Source: Petrolisthes cinctipes
Taxonomy: Eukaryota; Arthropoda; Malacostraca; Decapoda; Porcellanidae
Reading direction: 5' to 3'
DNA: 64,000 bases
NCBI GenBank assembly: GCA_033782935.1
Contig: JAWQEG010000004.1
Location: forward strand, 1,488,001-1,552,000
This document shows positions 11,594 through 22,999 of the stretch, piece by piece (the stretch's first letter is position 1; the number at the start of each line of letters is the position of its first letter). The position numbers and the translations under genes were made by a program. The notes under the pieces are model-generated. The model was not told the origin of the DNA and did no database searches. It worked only from the letters and a program-made list of their open reading frames with translations.

Positions 11594-14500
11594 ACTCCGT
11601 GTTAGAGTATTATCAAAATACAGGCCAAAAACATACTGAAAATCGATCTCTTAGGTGCCCAAAAGTCGATATGTGCATGCATCTTCTGTACCTGTTTATA
11701 TCTCAAATTCTGGCCCCAAACACCCGAAAACTCGATATTTTGGGGTCCCAGAAGCGATCTGTACATGCCTACTCCGTGTTAGAGTATTTTCAAAATTCAA
11801 GCCCAAAACATGCTGAAAATCGATATTTTAGATGCCCAAAGTCAATATGTACATGTATCTTCTGTACCCGTTTATATCTCAAATTCAGGCTCAAAACACC
11901 CGAAAATTCAATATTTTGGGGTCCCAGAAGCAATCTGTACAGTGCTAGAATATTTTCAAAATATAGGCTAAAAACATGCTAAAAATCGATCTTTTAGGTG
12001 CCAAAAAGTCGATATCTCAAATTCAGTCCCAAAACACCCGAAAATTCGATATTTAGGGGTCCCAGAAGCGATCTGTACATGCCTACTCCGTGTTAGAGTA
12101 TTTTCAAAATACATGCTCAAAACATACTGAAAATCGATCTTTTAGGTGCATAAAAGTCGATATGTGCATACATCTTCAGTACCCGTTTATATCTCAAATT
12201 CAGGCTCAAAACACCCGAAAATTCAATATTTTGGGGTCCCAGAAGCAATCTGTACATGCCTACTCAGTGTTAGAGTATTTTCAAAATACAGGCCCAAAAC
12301 ATTCTGAAAATCGATATTTTAGATGCCCAAAGTCAATATGTGCATGTATCTTCTGTACCCGTTTATATCTCAAATTCAGGCTCAAAACACCCGAAAACTC
12401 AATATTTTGGGGTCCCAGAAGCAATCTGTACAGTGCTAGAATATTTTCAAAATATAGGCTAAAAACATGCTAAAAATCGATCTTTTAAGTGCCAAAAAGT
12501 CGATATCTCAAATTCAGTCCCAAAACACCCGAAAATTCGATATTTAGAGGTCCCAGAAGGTATCTGTACATGCTTACTCCATGTTAGAGTATTTTCAAAA
12601 TACAGGCCAAAAACATACTGAAAATCGATCTTTTAGGTGCCCAAAAGTCGATATGTGCATGCATCTTCTGTACCCGTTTATATCTCAAATTCTGGCCCTA
12701 AACACCCGAAAATTCGATATTTTGGGGTCCCAGAAGCGATCTGTACATGCCTACTCCGTGTTAGAGTATTTTCAAAATTCAGGCCCAAAACATGCTGAAA
12801 ATCGATATTTTTGGTGCCCAAAGTCAATATGTGCATGTATCTTCTGTACCCGTTTATATCTCAAATTCAGGCTCAAAACACCCGAAAATTCAATATTTTG
12901 GGGTCCCAGAAGCAATCTGTACATGCCTACTCAGTGCTAGAATATTTTCAAAATATAGGCTAAAAACATGCTAAAAATCGATCTTTTAGGTGCCAAAAAG
13001 TCGATATCACAAATTCAGTCCCAAAACACCCGAAAATTCGATATTTAGGGGTCCCAGAAGCGATCTGTACATGCCTACTCCGTGTTAGAGTATTTTCAAA
13101 ATACATGCTCAAAACAAACTGAAAATCGATCTTTTAGGTGCACAAAAGTCGATATGTGCATGCATCTTCAGTACCCGTTTATATCTCAAATTCTGGCCCT
13201 AAACACCCGAAAATTCGATATTTTGGGGTCCCAGAAGCGATCTGTACATGCCTACTCCGTGTTAGAGTATTTTCAAAATTCAGGCCCAAAACATGCTGAA
13301 AATCGATATTTTTGGTGCCCAAAGTCAATATGTGCCTGTATCTTCTGTACCCGTTTATATCTCAAATTCAGGCTCAATATTTTCAAAATATAGGCTAAAA
13401 ACATGCTAAAAATCGATCTTTTAGGTGCCAAAAAGTCGATATCTCAAATTCAGTCCCAAAACACCCGAAAATTCGATATTTAGGGGTCCCAGAAGCGATC
13501 TGTACATGCCTACTCCGTGTTAGAGTATTTTCAAAATACATGCTCAAAACATACTGAAAATCGATCTTTTAGGTGCACAAAAGTCGATATGTGCATGCAT
13601 CTTCAGTACCCGTTTATATCTCAAATTCAGGCTCAAAATACCCGAAAATTCAATATTTTGGGGTCCCAGAAGCAATCTGTACATGCCTACTCAGTGTTAG
13701 AGTATTTTCAAAATACAGGCCCAAAACATGCTGAAAATCGATATTTTTGATGCCCAAAGTCAATATGTGCATGTATCTTCTGTACCCGTTTATATCTCAA
13801 ATTCAGGCTCAAAACACCCGAAAATTCAATATTTTGGGGTCCCAGAAGCAATCTGTACATGACTACTCAGTGCTAGAATATTTTCAAAATATAGGCTAAA
13901 AACATGCTAAAAATCGATCTTTTAGGTGCCAAAAAGTCGATATCTCAAATTCAGTCCCAAAACACCCGAAAACTCGATATGTAGGGGTCCCAGAAGCGAT
14001 CTGTACATGCCTACTCCGTGTTAGAGTATTTTCAAAATACATGCTCAAACATACTGAAAATCGATCTTTTAGGTGCACAAAAGTCGATATGCGCATGCAT
14101 CTTCAGTACCCGTTTATATCTCAAATTCAGGCTCAAAACAACCAAAAATTCAATATTTTGGGGTCCCAGAAGCAATCTGTACAGTGTTAGAGTATTTTCA
14201 AAATACAGGCCCAAAACATGCTGAAAATCGATATTTTAGATGCCCAAAGTCAATATGTGCATGTATCTTCTGTACCCGTTTATATCTCAAATTCAGGCTC
14301 AAAACACCCGAAAATTCAATATTTTGGGGTCCCAGAAGCAATCAGTACATGCCTACACAGTGCTAGAATATTTTCAAAATATAGGCTAAAAACATGCTAA
14401 AAATCGACATTTTAGGTGCCAAAAAATCGATATCTCAAATTCAGTCCCAAAACACCCGAAAATTCGATATTTAGAGGTCCCAGAAGGTATCTGTACATGC

Positions 14501-15043
14501 CTACTCCTTGTTAGAGTATTTTCAAAATACAGGCCAAAAACGAGTAGTCATGTACAGATTGCTTCTGGGACCCCAAAATATTGAATTTTCGGGTGTTTTG
14601 AGCCTACTCCGTGTTAGAGTATTTTCAAAATACAGGCCAAAAACATACTGAAAATCGATCTTTTAGGTGCACAAAAGTCGATATGTGCATGCATCTTCTA
14701 TACCCGTTTATATCTCAAATTCTGGCCCTAAACACCCGAAAATTCGATATTTTGGGGTCCCAGAAGCGATCTATACATCCCTACTCCGTGTTAGAGTATT
14801 TTCAAAATTCAGGCCCAAAACATGCTGAAAATCGATATTTTTGGTGCCCAAAGTCAATATGTGCATGTATCTTCTGTACCCGTTTATATCTCAAATTCAG
14901 GCTCAAAACACCCGAAAATTCAATATTTTGGGGTCCCAGAAGCAATCTGTACATGACTACTCAGTGCTAGAATATTTTCAAAATATAGGCTAAAAACATG
15001 CTAAAAATCGATCTTTTAGGTGCCAAAAAGTCGATATCTCAAA
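11594..15043 (-). repeat. Inverted satellite block I1
   Basis: All monomers here read in reverse complement (ctgaaaatcgat, atctgtacatgcctac, gggtcccagaag), apart from a 65-bp stretch at 14541-14605. Trimer spacing is 491, 491, 501 and then irregular. One unit (about 13082-13516) is 435 bp: it lacks 66 bp at about 13378, where AGGCTCAATATTTTC joins distant monomer parts. The block ends in a perfect palindrome with the following + sequence. It is related to block I2 at an offset of 5613 bp up to about 13.4 kb and 5178 bp after that. Confidence 0.92.
14541..14605 (+). repeat. 65-bp forward segment inside inverted block I1 (double flip)
   Basis: Reversed sequence runs to AGGCCAAAAA, then turns forward with CGAGTAGTCATGTACAG, through CCCCAAAATATTG and TTTTGAGCCT, and flips back at ACTCCGTG. 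The uncommon TAGTCATG variant (normally TAGGCATG) is also found, reversed, in neighbouring I1 units (CATGACTACTCAG near 13858 and 14953), so the flipped piece was copied from within the block itself. Confidence 0.85.
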
Positions 15044-15053
15044 TTTGAGATAT
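15034..15053. repeat. Perfect 20-bp palindrome at the right end of I1
   Basis: ATATCTCAAATTTGAGATAT is its own reverse complement, centred between 15043 and 15044. The left arm is the reversed start of a short-monomer tail; the right arm is the GAATTTGAGATAT region of a long monomer continuing TAAACGGG. AATT is shared by both sides at the join. Orientation returns to + here. Confidence 0.9.
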
Positions 15054-17206
15054 AAACGGGTACAGAAGATACATGCACATATTGACTTTGGGCATCTAAA
15101 ATATCGATTTTTAGCATGTTTTGGGCCTGTATTTTGAAAATACTCTAACACTGAGTAGGCATGTACAGATTGCTTCTGGGACCCCAAAATATCGAATTTT
15201 CGGGTGTTTTGAGCCTGAATTTGAGATATAAACGGGTACTGAAGATGCATGCACATATCGACTTTTGTGCACCTAAAAGATCGATTTTCAGTATGTTTTG
15301 AGCATGTATTTTGAAAATACTCTAACACGGAGTAGGCATGTACAGATCGCTTCTGGGACCTCTAAATAACGAATTTTCGGGTGTTTTGGGACTGAATTTG
15401 AGATATCGATTTTTTGGCACCTAAAATGTCGATTTTTAGCATGTTTTTTAGCCTATAGTTTGAAAATATTCTAGCACTGTGTAGGCATGTACAGATTGCT
15501 TCTGGGAACCCAAAATATTGAATTTTCGGGTGTTTTGAGCCTGAATTTGAGATATAAACGGGTACAGAAGATACATGCACATATTGACTTTGGGCATCTA
15601 AAATATCGATTTTCAGCATGTTTTGGGCCTGTATTTTGAAAATACTCTAACACTGAGTAGGCATGTACAGATTGCTTCTGGGACCCCAAAATATTGAATT
15701 TTCGGGTGTTTTGAGCCTGAATTTGAGATATAAACGGGTACAGAAGATACATGCACATATTGACTTTGGGCATCTAAAATATCGATTTTCAGCATGTTTT
15801 GGGCCTGTATTTTGAAAATACTCTAACACTGTGTAGCCATGTACAGATTGCTTCTGGGACCCCAAAATATTGAATTTTCGGGTGTTTTGAGCCTGAATTT
15901 GAGATATAAACGGGTACTGAAGATGCATGCACATATCGGCTTTAGTGCACCTAAAAGATCGATTTTCAGTATGTTTTGAGCATGTATTTTGAAAATACTC
16001 TAACACGGAGTAGGCATGTACAGATCGCTTCTGGGACCCCTAAATATCGAATTTTCGGGTGTTTTGGGACTGAATTTGAGATATCGACTTTTTCGCACCT
16101 AAAAGATCGATTTTTAGCATGTTTTTAGCCTATATTTTGAAAATATTTTAGCACTGAATAGGCATGTACAGATTGCTTCTGGGACCCCAAAATATTGAAT
16201 TTCGGGTGTTTTGAGCCTGAATTTGAGATATAAACGTGTACAGAAGATACATGCACATATTGACTTTGGGCGCCAAAAATATCGATTTTCAGCATGTTTT
16301 GGGCCTGAATTTTGAAAATACTCTAACACGGAGTAGGCATGTACAGATCGCTTCTGGGACCCCAAAATATCGAATTTTCGGGTGTTTAGGGCCAGAATTT
16401 GAGATATAAACGGGTACAGAAGATATATGCACATATCGACTTTTGGGCACCTAAAAGATCGATTTTCAGTATGTTTTTGGCCTGTATTTTGAAAATACTC
16501 TAACACGGAGTAGGCATGTACAGATCGCTTCTGGGACCCCTAAATATCGAATTTTCGGGTGTTTTGGGACTGAATTTGAGATATCGACTTTTTGGCACTT
16601 AAAAGATCGATTTTTAGCATGTTTTTAGCCTATATTTTGAAAATATTCTAGCACTGTACAGATTGCTTCTGGGACCCCAAAATATTGAATTTTCGGGTGT
16701 TTTGAGCCTGAATTTGAGATATAAACGGGTACAGAAGATACATGCACATATTGACTTTGGGCACCAAAAATATCGATTTTCAGCATGTTTTGGGCCTGAA
16801 TTTTGAAAATACTCTAACACGGAGTATGTACAGATCGCTTCTGGGACCCCAAAATATCGAATTTTCGGTTGTTTAGGGCCAGAATTTGAGATATAAACGG
16901 GTACAGAAGATGCATGCACATATCGACTTTTGTGCACCTAAAAGATCGATTTTCAGTATGTTTTTGGCCTGTATTTTGAAAATACTCTAACACGGAGTAG
17001 GCATGTACAGATACCTTCTGGGACCTCTAAATATCGAATTTTCGGGTGTTTTGGGACTGAATTTGAGATATCGATTTTTTGGCACCTAAAATGTCGATTT
17101 TTAGCATGTTTTTAGCCTATATTTTGAAAATATTCTAGCACTGTGTAGGCATGTACAGATTGCTTCTGGGACCCCAAAATATTGAATTTTCGGGTGTTTT
17201 GAGCCT
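15044..17206 (+). repeat. Forward satellite between the two inverted blocks
   Basis: Begins in the middle of a long monomer. The unit at 15430 has an extra T (GCATGTTTTTTAGCC) and the variant CTATAGTTTGAAAATATTC, both shared with the unit near 20431. A monomer gain follows (b1-type monomers at 15607 and 15783), then a2 at 16108, 16608 and 17095. The 16608 unit is 487 bp with the same 10-bp and 4-bp losses as the 10995 unit, so this is the left flank of duplicated segment copy 2. Confidence 0.85.
17203..17206. other. Inversion breakpoint with GCCT microhomology (copy)
   Basis: TTTTGAGCCT joins ACTCCGTGTTAGAG exactly as at 11590-11593, 5613 bp away, and is followed by the same GAGTATTATC variant. 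The identity of the join shows it was copied together with the segment rather than formed twice. Confidence 0.85.
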
Positions 17207-20200
17207 ACTCCGTGTTAGAGTATTATCAAAATACAGGCCAAAAACATACTGAAAATCGATCTCTTAGGTGCCCAAAAGTCGATATGTGCATGCATCTTCT
17301 GTACCTGTTTATATATCAAATTCTGGCCCCAAACACCCGAAAATTCGATATTTTGGGGTCCCAGAAGCGATCTGTACATGCCTACTCCGTGTTAGAGTAT
17401 TTTCAAAATTCAGGCCCAAAACATGCTGAAAATCGATATTTTAGATGCCCAAAGTCAATATGTGCATGTATCTTCTGTACCCGTTTATATCTCAAATTCA
17501 GGCTCAAAACACCCGAAAATTCAATATTTTGGGGTCCCAGAAGCAATCTGTACAGTGCTAGAATATTTTCAAAATATAGGCTAAGAACATGCTAAAAATC
17601 GATCTTTTAGGTGCCAAAAAGTCGATATCTCAAATTCAGTCCCAAAACACCCGAAAATTCGATATTTAGGGGTCCCAGAAGCGATCTGTACATGCCTACT
17701 CCGTGTTAGAGTATTTTCAAAATACATGCTCAAAACATACTGAAAATCGATCTTTTAGGTGCATAAAAGTCGATATGTGCATACATCTTCAGTACCCGTT
17801 TATATCTCAAATTCAGGCTCAAAACACCCGAAAATTCAATATTTTGGGGTCCCAGAAGCAATCTGTACATGCCTACTCAGTGTTAGAGTATTTTCAAAAT
17901 ACAGGCCCAAAACATGCTGAAAATCGATATTTTAGATGCCCAAAGTCAATATGTGCATGTATCTTCTGTACCCGTTTATATCTCAAATTCAGGCTCAAAA
18001 CACCCGAAAACTCAATATTTTGGGGTCCCAGAAGCAATCTGTACAGTGCTAGAATATTTTCAAAATATAGGCTAAAAACATGCTAAAAATCGATCTTTTA
18101 AGTGCCAAAAAGTCGATATCTCAAATTCAGTCCCAAAACACCCGAAAATTCGATATTTAGAGGTCCCAGAAGGTATCTGTACATGCTTACTCCATGTTAG
18201 AGTATTTTCAAAATACAGGCCAAAAACATACTGAAAATCGATCTTTTAGGTGCCCAAAAGTCGATATGTGCATGCATCTTCTGTACCCGTTTATATCTCA
18301 AATTCTGGCCCTAAACACCCGAAAATTCGATATTTTGGGGTCCCAGAAGCGATCTGTACATGCCTACTCCGTGTTAGAGTATTTTCAAAATTCAGGCCCA
18401 AAACATGCTGAAAATCGATATTTTTGGTGCCCAAAGTCAATATGTGCATGTATCTTCTGTACCCGTTTATATCTCAAATTCAGGCTCAAAACACCCGAAA
18501 ATTCAATATTTTGGGGTCCCAGAAGCAATCTGTACATGCCTACTCAGTGCTAGAATATTTTCAAAATATAGGCTAAAAACATGCTAAAAATCGATCTTTT
18601 AGGTGCCAAAAAGTCGATATCACAAATTCAGTCCCAAAACACCCGAAAATTCGATATTTAGGGGTCCCAGAAGCGATCTGTACATGCCTACTCCGTGTTA
18701 GAGTATTTTCAAAATACATGCTCAAAACAAACTGAAAATCGATCTTTTAGGTGCACAAAAGTCGATATGTGCATGCATCTTCAGTACCCGTTTATATCTC
18801 AAATTCTGGCCCTAAACACCCGAAAATTCGATATTTTGGGGTCCCAGAAGCGATCTGTACATGCCTACTCCGTGTTAGAGTATTTTCAAAATTCAGGCCG
18901 AAAACATGCTGAAAATCGATATTTTTGGTGCCCAAAGTCAATATGTGCATGTATCTTCTGTACCCGTTTATATCTCAAATTCAGGCTCAAAACACCCGAA
19001 AATTCAATATTTTGGGGTCCCAGAAGCAATCTGTACATGACTACTCAGTGCTAGAATATTTTCAAAATATAGGCTAAAAACATGCTAAAAATCGATCTTT
19101 TAGGTGCCAAAAAGTCGATATCTCAAATTCAGTCCCAAAACACCCGAAAACTCGATATGTAGGGGTCCCAGAAGCGATCTGTACATGCCTATTCCGTGTT
19201 AGAGTATTTTCAAAATACATGCTCAAACATACTGAAAATCGATCTTTTAGGTGCACAAAAGTCGATATGCGCATGCATCTTCAGTACCCGTTTATATCTC
19301 AAATTCAGGCTCAAAACAACCAAAAATTCAATATTTTGGGGTCCCAGAAGCAATCTGTACAGTGTTAGAGTATTTTCAAAATACAGGCCCAAAACATGCT
19401 GAAAATCGATATTTTAGATGCCCAAAGTCAATATGTGCATGTATCTTCTGTAACCGTTTATATCTCAAATTCAGGCTCAAAACACCCGAAAATTCAATAT
19501 TTTGGTGTCCCAGAAGCAATCAGTACATGCCTACACAGTGCTAGAATATTTTCAAAATATAGGCTAAAAACATGCTAAAAATCGACATTTTAGGTGCCAA
19601 AAAATCGATATCTCAAATTCAGTCCCAAAACACCCGAAAATTCGATATTTAGAGGTCCCAGAAGGTATCTGTACATGCCTACTCCTTGTTAGAGTATTTT
19701 CAAAATACAGGCCAAAAACGAGTAGTCATGTACAGATTGCTTCTGGGACCCCAAAATATTGAATTTTCGGGTGTTTTGAGCCTACTCCGTGTTAGAGTAT
19801 TTTCAAAATACAGGCCAAAAACATACTGAAAATCGATCTTTTAGGTGCACAAAAGTCGATATGTGCATGCATCTTCTATACCCGTTTATATCTCAAATTC
19901 TGGCCCTAAACACCCGAAAATTCGATATTTTGGGGTCCCAGAAGCGATCTATACATCCCTACTCCGTGTTAGAGTATTTTCAAAATTCAGGCCCAAAACA
20001 TGCTGAAAATCGATATTTTTGGTGCCCAAAGTCAATATGTGCATGTATCTTCTGTACCCGTTTATATCTCAAATTCAGGCTCAAAACACCCGAAAATTCA
20101 ATATTTTGGGGTCCCAGAAGCAATCTGTACATGACTACTCAGTGCTAGAATATTTTCAAAATATAGGCTAAAAACATGCTAAAAATCGATCTTTTAGGTG

Positions 20201-20221
20201 CCAAAAAGTCGATATCTCAAA
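17207..20221 (-). repeat. Inverted satellite block I2
   Basis: Reverse-complement monomers, matching I1 in order, private variants and breakpoints. Shared variants include GAGTATTATCAAAATAC and GATCTCTTAGGTGC at the left end, GATATGTAGGGGTCC, and CATGACTACTCAG. It is 435 bp shorter than I1 because it lacks one HOR unit, the one that carries a 66-bp deletion in I1 (501 - 66 = 435). Confidence 0.92.
19719..19783 (+). repeat. 65-bp forward segment inside inverted block I2 (double flip copy)
   Basis: Same CAAAAACGAGTAGTCATG entry and GAGCCTACTCCGTG exit as at 14541-14605, at an offset of 5178 bp. Confidence 0.85.
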
Positions 20222-20231
20222 TTTGAGATAT
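20212..20231. repeat. Perfect 20-bp palindrome at the right end of I2
   Basis: ATATCTCAAATTTGAGATAT again, centred between 20221 and 20222, matching 15034-15053. Orientation returns to + and stays so to the end of the window. Confidence 0.9.
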
Positions 20232-22999
20232 AAACGGGTACAGAAGATACATGCACATATTGACTTTGGGCATCTAAAATATCGATTTTTAGCATGTTTT
20301 GGGCCTGTATTTTGAAAATACTCTAACACGGAGTAGGCATGTACAGATCGCTTCTGGGACCTCTAAATAACGAATTTTCGGGTGTTTTGGGACTGAATTT
20401 GAGATATCGATTTTTTGGCACCTAAAATGTCGATTTTTAGCATGTTTTTTAGCCTATAGTTTGAAAATATTCTAGCACTGTGTAGGCATGTACAGATTGC
20501 TTCTGGGACCCCAAAATATTGAATTTTCGGGTGTTTTGAGCCTGAATTTGAGATATAAACGGGTACAGAAGATACATGCACATATTGACTTTGGGCATCT
20601 AAAATATCGATTTTCAGCATGTTTTGGGCCTGTATTTTGAAAATACTCTAACACTGAGTAGGCATGTACAGATTGCTTCTGGGACCCCAAAATATTGAAT
20701 TTTCGGGTGTTTTGAGCCTGAATTTGAGATATAAACGGGTACTGAAGATGCATGCACATATCGACTTTTGTGCACCTAAAAGATCGATTTTCAGTATGTT
20801 TTGAGCATGTATTTTGAAAATACTCTAACACGGAGTAGGCATGTACAGATCGCTTCTGGGACCCCTAAATATCGAATTTTCGGGTGTTTTGGGACTGAAT
20901 TCGAGATATCGATTTTTTGGCACCTAAAAGATCGATTTTTAGCATATTTTTAGCCTATATTTTGAAAATATTCTAGCACTGTGTAGGCATGTACAGATTG
21001 CTTCTGGGACCCCAAAATATTGAATTTTCGGGTGTTTTGAGCCTGAATTTGAGATATAAACGGGTACAGAAGATACATGCACATATTGACTTTGGGCACC
21101 AAAAATATCGATTTTCAGCATGTTTTGGGACTGAATTTTGAAAATACTCTAACACGGAGTAGGCATGTACAGATCGCTTCTGGGACCCCAAAATATCGAA
21201 TTTTCGGGTGTTTAGGGCCAGAATTTGAGATATAAACGGGTACAGAAGATGCATGCACATATCGACTTTTGGGCACCTAAAAGATCGATTTTCAGTATGT
21301 TTTTGGCCTGTATTTTTAAATTACTCTAACACGGAGTAGGCATGTACAGATACCTTCTGGGACCTCTAAATAACGAATTTTCGGGTGTTTTGGGACTGAA
21401 TTTGAGATATCGATTTTTTGGCACCTAAAATGTCGATTTTTAGCATGTTTTTAGCCTATATTTTGAAAATATTCTAGCACTGTGTAGGCATGTACAGATT
21501 GCTTCTGGGACCCCAAAATATTGAATTTTCGGGTGTTTTGAGCCTGAATTTGAGATATAAACGGGTACAGAAGATACATGCACATATTGACTTTGGGCAT
21601 CTAAAATATCGATTTTCAGCATGTTTTGGGCCTGTATTTTGAAAATACTCTAACACTGAGTAGGCATGTACAGATTGCTTCTGGGACCCCAAAATATTGA
21701 ATTTTCGGGTGTTTTGAGCCAGAATTTGAGATATAAACGGGTACTGAAGATGCATGCACATATCGACTTTTGTGCACCTAAAAGATCGATTTTCAGTATG
21801 TTTTGAGCATGTATTTTGAAAATACTCTAACACGGAGTAGGCATGTACAGATCGCTTCTGGGACCCCTAAATATCGAATTTTCGGGTGTTTTGGGACTGA
21901 ATTTGAGATATCGACTTTTTGGCACTTAAAAGATCGATTTTTAGCATGTTTTTAGCCTATATTTTGAAAATATTCTAGCACGGAGTAGGCATGTACAGAT
22001 AACTTCTGGGACCGCAAAATATTGAATTTTTGGGTGTTTTGAGCCTGAATTTGAGATATAAACTGGTACAGAAGATACATGCACATATTGACTTTGGGCA
22101 CCAAAAATATCGATTTTCAGCATGTTTTGGGCCTGAATTTTGAAAATACTCTAACACGGAGAAGGCATTTACAGATCCTTCTGTGACCTCCAAATATCGC
22201 ATTTTCGGGTGTTTAGGGCCAGAATTTGAGATATAAACGGGTACAGAAGATGCATGCACATATCGACTTTTGGGCACCTAAAAGATCGATTTTCAGTATG
22301 TTTTTGGCCTGTATTTTGAAAATACTCTAACACGGAGTAGGCATGTACAGATACCTTCTGGGACCTCTAAATAACGAATTTTCGGGTGTTTTGGGACTGA
22401 ATTTGAGATATCGATTTTTTGGCACCTAAAATGTCGATTTTTAGCATGTTTTTAGCCTATATTTTGAAAATATTCTAGCACTGGGTAGGCATGTACAGAT
22501 TGCTTCTGGGACCCCAAAATATTGAATTTTCGGGTGTTTTGAGCCTGAATTTGAGATATAAACGGGTACAGAAGATACATGCACATATTGACTTTGGGCA
22601 TCTAAAATATCGATTTTCAGCATGTTTTGGGCCTGTATTTTGAAAATACTCTAACACTGAGTAGGCATGTACAGATTGCTTTTGGGACCCCAAAATATTG
22701 AATTTTCGGGTGTTTTGAGCCTGAATTTGAGATATAAACGGGTACTGAAGATACATGCACATATCGACTTTTGTGCACCTAAAAGATCGATTTTCAGTAT
22801 GTTTTGAGCATGTATTTTGAAAATACTCTAACACGGAATAGGCATGTACAGATCGCTTCTGGGACCCCTAAATATCGAATTTTCGGGTGTTTTGGGACTG
22901 AATTTGAGATATCGACTTTTTGGCACTTAAAAGATCGATTTTTAGCATGTTTTTAGCCTATATTTTGAAAATATTCTAGCACAGAGTAGGCATGTACAG
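20222..22999 (+). repeat. Regular HOR stretch
   Basis: Units start at 20432, 20933, 21434, 21935, 22435 and 22936. From 20933 on, a2-type and a1-type trimers alternate (the a-monomer ends are CACCAAA at 20933, CATCTAA at 21434, CACCAAA at 21935, CATCTAA at 22435, CACCAAA at 22936), the best short demonstration of the 1002-bp period. The 21935 unit is 500 bp and carries GATCCTTCTGTGACC with GGAGAAGGCATTTAC. Confidence 0.85.

Larger units (their letters stand above)
10494..15606. repeat. Segmental duplication holding the inversion, copy 1 (about 5.1 kb)
   Basis: From a unit with CACTGAATAGGCATG (about 10538), through the 487-bp unit, block I1 and its palindrome, to the unit with CATGTTTTTTAGCC and TATAGTTTG. 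Matches copy 2 at offsets of about 5613, then 5178, then 5001 bp. The offset steps correspond to a 435-bp and a 177-bp length difference, i.e. an HOR unit and a monomer. Ends are approximate. Confidence 0.85.
16108..20607. repeat. Segmental duplication holding the inversion, copy 2 (about 4.5 kb)
   Basis: Second copy, with the same flanking unit (CACTGAATAGGCATG near 16152), block I2, palindrome and the CATGTTTTTTAGCC unit. It lacks one HOR unit inside the inverted block and one long monomer just after the palindrome compared with copy 1. About 0.5 kb of ordinary array separates the copies. Confidence 0.85.

Noticed and set aside
11590..20231. Inverted blocks as transposon terminal inverted repeats or a hairpin element
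   Set aside because: The inverted material is ordinary satellite, with no terminal repeat-plus-target-duplication structure and no non-satellite content.
11590..20231. Inverted blocks as an assembly artefact
   Set aside because: Not excluded, but disfavoured: breakpoints carry microhomology, the two copies differ by an HOR unit and a monomer plus single-base changes, and an internal double flip is preserved in both.
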